From: JBBQZU01 sp041749535
GTDB lineage: Bacteria > Bacteroidota > Bacteroidia > Flavobacteriales_D > Cryomorphaceae
NCBI GenBank assembly: GCA_041749535.1
Contig: JBGTBE010000077.1
Location: 1 to 64,000, forward strand
DNA: 64,000 nucleotides
Direction of reading: 5' to 3'
This document shows, in pieces, positions 62,501-64,000 of this stretch; position 1 is the first letter of the stretch, and each line of letters begins with the position of its first letter. The translations under genes and the position numbers were made by a program. A model generated the notes under the pieces. That model was given only the letters and a program-made list of their open reading frames with translations, made no database searches and had not been told where the DNA came from.

Positions 62501-64000
62501 GAGCTGGGGCGGTGATGCGGCTGGGATCTATCACACCAATATTCACAACCAATGGCGAAACAATGCTGCCGCTTCGCGTGATGGTTACATTTGTGTTGCT
62601 GCCTTCCACAACTGAAAGTGGCGCTGTGAGTGCAAGCACCTTGTTGATGGTCCATCCTGTAGCTTGCAAACCTGTGTTGTTTGCCAAACCTCCTGCCTGC
62701 TCTATGACATCAGGTCCCAGTGTAATTTGAACCACAAACCTTCCCTCATCACCAATGGTGAGGATGGTTGGTAAGTTAACCACATCACTGCGGTTGATAT
62801 CTGATGCAGGTTCTATGAAACCAACTTCTGAATACGTTGTTTGCTTCAGCAAAAGGCGGTTTTGACCGTCCGTATTTTCTATGAAAATACGCTCAGTCCA
62901 CGATAGAGCCGTTGCTCCATCACCAAGGTTGGCAACATTCCACGTCACCGTGGCGGTGCTGCCTGGATTGTACGAAGTGGCATCTGATGCAATATTCTGT
63001 ATAGACAGGTCTGGCAGAGGTATGATGCACTGGCAACTTTCATCCAAGGTGCCATCTACCCCATTGAAAATACAAGGAGAACCGGGAATTACGATACCAT
63101 TCGGCACCCCTTCGCAGTCGCTGCAACTCGCATTGACGATCAAACCTGTGTTGCCTCCTGAGCACAGGCCACAGAGATCAATGGCTGCGCCACCATTGGG
63201 TACACCGGCACAATCAAGACAGCTTTCATTTGGTGTGAGACCTGTGGTGCCCCCTGCGCATACTCCGCATTGGTCAATAGCAGCAGTTCCATTTATTTCG
63301 CCATTGCAGTCGGTACAACTCTCATTTGGCGTAAGCCCGGTGCTGCCACCGGAGCATACCCCACAAAGGTCAATGCTGGCAGTACCATCCACCACACCTG
63401 CGCAGTCGGTAGAGCATGGCTCCAAGCCCGTAGTACCTCCTGTGCAAATACCACATGCATCGAGCTGTGCTGTGCCATTCAGCACACCTGCACAGTCAAG
63501 GCAGGTGGTGTTGTATAAAGGATCGTCTTCGCCAGCAGGATAGCACACGCCGCAATCGTCAACCGGGAATGGTTGCAGAACCACGGTTTCTGACTGCGCC
63601 GTGCACCCCTGCGCGTTGGTATTGGTTACAAAGTAGGAACCCGGCCCGGCATTGATGGACTGGGTAATGGCACCCGTGCTCCACAGGTACGAAGCGGCCG
63701 GTGTAGCCGTGAGCGTAACTGTTTGCCCTGTGCAAACTCCGCTTACATTGCCTGCCACGGCAATAACTGGCGCAGCAATGCCCGGTACCACAACCTGAGC
63801 GGTAAATGATGTGCCGCAATCAGGTTCGGTAATGCTGAGCTTTGCGGCAAATGTTCCTGGAAGCGCATAGGTAAATTCATGCGGACCTTCTCCGGTGGCA
63901 TCGGTGCTGCCATTGCCATCAAAATCCCAGGCATAGGTTGAGCCTTCTGGTATGTTGGTAGATGTATTTGTAAAGATGGTTGGTAAACCTGCACAGGCCA
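53598..64000 (-). CDS. Giant T9SS type A cargo protein (5' end beyond the window)
   Basis: At least 3,466 residues. The frame stays open to the window edge, where it encodes a PKD domain (YAWDFDGNGSTDATGEG), so the GTG at 63791 is not the true start. Approximate order from the edge: PKD; Ig-like; about four Cys/Gly-rich repeats; a CARDB-like domain; several Calx-beta-like repeats; more CARDB/Ig-like domains; a carboxypeptidase-regulatory-like domain; a Cys- and Ala/Gly/Ser-rich segment; a long conserved region that includes LTLHYFLERDVISDDPLTED and VFLHELIHSIQVYGDEADG; Ig-like and PKD domains; five more Cys/Gly-rich repeats; a beta-propeller-like region; and a type A sorting domain (LPNGVYLYRLTTESEVKVEKF). 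It looks like a modular surface or matrix protein. No catalytic function can be claimed. Its DNA looks somewhat more GC-rich than the neighbouring genes. Confidence 0.87.
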   Translation of the reverse strand, partial: ACAGLPTIFTNTSTNIPEGSTYAWDFDGNGSTDATGEGPHEFTYALPGTFAAKLSITEPDCGTSFTAQVVVPGIAAPVIAVAGNVSGVCTGQTVTLTATPAASYLWSTGAITQSINAGPGSYFVTNTNAQGCTAQSETVVLQPFPVDDCGVCYPAGEDDPLYNTTCLDCAGVLNGTAQLDACGICTGGTTGLEPCSTDCAGVVDGTASIDLCGVCSGGSTGLTPNESCTDCNGEINGTAAIDQCGVCAGGTTGLTPNESCLDCAGVPNGGAAIDLCGLCSGGNTGLIVNASCSDCEGVPNGIVIPGSPCIFNGVDGTLDESCQCIIPLPDLSIQNIASDATSYNPGSTATVTWNVANLGDGATALSWTERIFIENTDGQNRLLLKQTTYSEVGFIEPASDINRSDVVNLPTILTIGDEGRFVVQITLGPDVIEQAGGLANNTGLQATGWTINKVLALTAPLSVVEGSNTNVTITRSGSIVSPLVVNIGVIDPSRITAPAQVTILGGQSSRIFTIHATDNELIEGVIPETLTATAAGFESAVRNISITDNDQPSLTITGLPATAAEADQIIFQVSTNLAPTEPLQVFLSSTSPSRFPVPTSVTIAAGSLSANVSTLVPDNNIPQLEQEVAISAGAPGHNPGSAAIVVQDDDLPGLELIIEADTISESNGFFATTGRLRRLPGSNPSAFTANLTVSQTNALIVPTSLSLAANQQEVIFNIGVVDNTENEGFRTVILTAAIFINSCGCSAPPSTSGFVSDHVVVADNDGPTLTLSVNPPAMPEGLANAGTLRISRNTGTTGALLISLTSSNTNEIVLPAAATIPEGSAFVDVAIATVDDGEPDGTKTVSLQASASGFSPGVASALVTDLNKPDFLIVNAAVANPTVGSFGAVNYSLGVINAGFATGLPSLVVEGFLSSNAILDAADISVVSFTVSAPIPAGQTLPQSGFFLAPNTPGNYFLIFRANAGNSISELNFNNNLSQLIPLTIVPDYTASAVVIPDFVTKGTTVQVTGTAVNSNGTPAINKAVEVFVLNGLTRREIIATTNESGNYTANFVPISTESGHYTVGASFPGMGSTITSDDFDILGVSINNGTLPQFTVQLNDTLEGTLSVANLSLTALTNFTIDPVTLPTGATIAFDTIPFLAGNAMASISYAVSGTTPSQGGQYQGAFLEAVADEGDIQPFQCFYYCLSPSALLSASISQINTSVSATPGFNQVEFYLRNFGNGASGVVALGLPQVDWLSALTPLSIPSIAPGDSALVVIRFTATDNIPFNTPVNGNLAFNPQTGSGLSVPFTFQKVSEGSVSLLVDVINQFTYFSDGSPKVAGAAVKVSNFFTGEIYAEGTTDENGEFSSASIPQGTHRLQVTMEQHLPFDGTVTINPGLPNTKTVFINFQAVTFTWSVVPTGIDDSYDITLITQFQTNVPIPVVTVDVPDVFPQLFGDEIFAFNVTLTNHGLIAANDVQFGLPTNDPEYEFLFNYEPADLPALSSIQVPVVMRLRDEPPASGFSGPSVAGISQFLGMDEGAYAGIANEGLNCKDFCTVIYWYYCSLTTGLWQQGGELFTFAGRTCDSDVNLGSGFDPSSFTGGLGCADCPIFPIVPGAGGSFQYQIEPKTCIECLLDILGAANDCLNGPFGPILDALGEAAGAAGPSQADGGSSGIEVGGDAASAALCISQAESIGDLIGCAPLPIPPFIDCLGSIGGAAITCAGTSVGGPSLSGPSALSSADAPGNSGPATSDVQGFDGIPEIFNQYFDDFDIVTVAYEYRELWALEYYGDMVFSDGFPVFFELIQANLSSYDSIPVELQQNILSLTAGFDISQDAQQAFFDRWNASLQAWELGVFEPNDSHPNIINRVEIVQYSDSIQAAIQYAEDAGYDGLLEMVAEHLLDIVAQGNSEADAVCAQVTIQLSQQLTMTREAFLGTFTVFNGHPTDPIDSLSIDIQILDENGIPGNGLFQIETQDFINLSDVSGTGMLPSQQEGGVTFLFIPTIEAAPTVPKIYGFGGSVSYFDPYAQAMITLPLSPVFLTVNPSPNLTLHYFLERDVISDDPLTEDVVEPTIPAELAVLVENQGFGPAVNMVISSAQPEIIGNESGLAIQFNLIGSNFQGQPATLGLTNIVFGTIPPLTSKVGQWYFTSSLLGKFVDYQASVVHNNSFGNPALSLIEDVFLHELIHSIQVYGDEADGINDFLVNDVFDTDNVPDIIYLSQGVETKPVVPASSASFNQAVQQPAFTNTLTVTPEEAGWNFVRINDPGNGNFDIESVTRSDGQEIPLSNAWLTFVTLPVNLPPVYEDKFNFVDDFAGSEPQTYTVVWTPKNFDVPEVVEFEGVPALIATEQVTHITVRFNKEIDPTTFDFSDVSLLLQGEPVELDETLMINQVDAFSFDMDLTTFTTGNGFYLLTVQAAEVSDIFGVSGVSGEQVSWAQFINVPAVQSFDGLPENNTAVAFSTIEVFFNLPMDVGTVTPAVFTVELDGLVLPGQVVIDSVSIDSKRFYLSGLENILTVDGVYNFIVDLPSVLSQTQVPGLSPQSVDLTLDSEGPQSVSLSLNNSGGLDAQHFPFIDINFGEPIAGFTIADVQLFRDGNPLQLTFTQLSILTQSNWKAGNFQMLTYPDGDYLFRVNLAGIVDAGGNAGSGFSEISWSVDRTASIVVSNVGINPDKGFSTSDGVTSGLGFNVLFDLSAVASQVTISQLDFGSEIVLTTLQNFSAGAHSIPVVFPTGGATGVKIVATGANGGVSSATKSLFIDLSPLQANWQVADAQEIQEQLQGIAVQFDAKLLDESLLAAAIRFRRNGAELPTAGLTIQPLTDFDFQILGMDEVSALPGNYELSVDLTELSKHTSGITGIAVASVTWTVFTVNIAPDANAGPDQLITQTGAVTLDGSASVDPDSPINYQWFGPEGIQIANADLSLASFDVTEELDGQALTFTLVVSDGIDFSSDQVIITIDLPGQGVLDCAGVEGGFAFTDECGTCVGGTTGLEPCVEDCFGEFGGTAYLDQCGDCVGGNTGLEECVQDCNGDYGGTAFYDLCGLCVGGNTGTEECVADCNGDLNGTAYLDNCGVCVEGNTGLSPCDTDCFGVAGGNAILDDCGVCRIPGDPLFNSSCTDCDGILGGPTLPGTPCTINGVEGTYSPECDCVANPEPCLYFMSNYNAQGGSDIYQLVLNESLLRAELVPIFSTPHRVSIALNTDNGRLLLAHETGNAYQTIYPLGTNVTAGPVVTKPNSLGTVTGAAYAGNGVYFISADGPKAVWRVNQPPFSQSYYSFAQVNGGDLVVNTEGEVLLASRQPRRIYKVLEDANNEIVAFLPENVSGLARKGDVGYLLLVEGSSELILGDASGNDTGVRYNLIMNGADFIPMNGDLASGCVDLEAGIAPVDEELQISVQHTELLYSLPNPTEGFSTVVYQPATSGSALLEVYDVRGVRLATIFNLDVEAGQVYSSQFDGSALPNGVYLYRLTTESEVKVEKFMIAR
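54600..55150 (-). repeat. Cys/Gly-rich repeats near the C-terminus of the giant cargo
   Basis: Five full repeats and a partial one, each ~30 residues: D-C-x-G-x-x-x-G-T-A-x-x-D-x-C-G-x-C-V-G-G-x-T-G-x-x-x-C. They precede the beta-propeller-like region. The same unit occurs in the two neighbouring cargo genes. Confidence 0.85.
63000..63560 (-). repeat. Cys/Gly-rich repeats near the visible N-terminal end of the giant cargo
   Basis: About four full repeats of the same ~30-40-residue unit, starting with VDDCGVCYPAGEDDPLYN, several carrying an added GLTPNESC element. They lie between an Ig-like and a CARDB-like domain. Confidence 0.83.

Noticed and set aside
62881..63543. Plus-strand ORF (220 residues) opposite the giant cargo gene
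   Set aside because: It mirrors the Cys/Gly-rich repeats of the giant protein; its own sequence is Pro/Ser-rich and repeated only because the repeats on the other strand are.
63789..63791. GTG at 63791 as the start of the giant protein
   Set aside because: The frame is open and encodes a PKD domain to the window edge, so the gene continues beyond it.
1..64000. tRNA, rRNA, CRISPR arrays and insertion sequences
   Set aside because: None was recognised by eye; structured RNAs in short spacers could be missed without a covariance-model scan.

Overview
The window is a chromosomal segment of a Bacteroidota bacterium, most likely in or near the Flavobacteriales. The evidence is type IX secretion (T9SS) sorting domains on four very large secreted proteins, a SprB/SprF-type gliding or adhesin operon, GWxTD and DUF4290 family proteins, a str operon without tuf, DnaJ with one zinc site, MurA with Asp at the fosfomycin position, candidate TAnnTTTG promoters and a general lack of Shine-Dalgarno sequences. 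I see no rRNA, tRNA, CRISPR array or insertion sequence.

Layout. (1) 1-2639, + strand: a short ORF whose N-terminus is FlhA-like (flagellar export gate) and whose C-terminus is the tail of RmuC, then a GWxTD lipoprotein and rlmB. The FlhA/RmuC join looks chimeric. (2) 2810-14391, + strand: a compact operon with a small secreted protein, a 2.7k-residue SprB-like adhesin with 27 SprB repeats and a type B sorting domain, a PorP/SprF-like outer-membrane protein and a PorE-like TPR/propeller/OmpA lipoprotein, closed by a strong terminator. (3) 14466-18606, - strand: an unrecognised helical protein, eno and carA. (4) 18679-35737, - strand: the continuous str-S10-spc-alpha supercluster, rpsL to rplQ, including fusA, secY, infA, rpmJ and rpoA; an intrinsic-terminator hairpin lies between rplQ and carA. 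(5) 35990-44796, + strand: a UvrD/PcrA-type helicase, a DUF4290 protein, murA, a TlpA-like thioredoxin, a YihY/BrkB membrane protein, grpE, dnaJ and nadC. (6) 44915-64000, - strand: three large T9SS type A cargo proteins with a LuxR-type response regulator among them; the largest (at least 3,466 residues) runs off the right edge.

How the parts work together. The left part encodes an adhesin together with its probable partner and cell-wall anchor. The centre encodes the core of translation, Sec export and RNA polymerase alpha. The right part is an accessory secreted-protein locus. Its members share Cys/Gly-rich repeats and a paired C-terminal module. The middle cargo contains a lysyl-oxidase-like domain with the copper-site histidines and the Lys/Tyr pair that forms the LTQ cofactor in animal LOX. 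This LOX-bearing, multi-protein surface locus is the most interesting part of the window.
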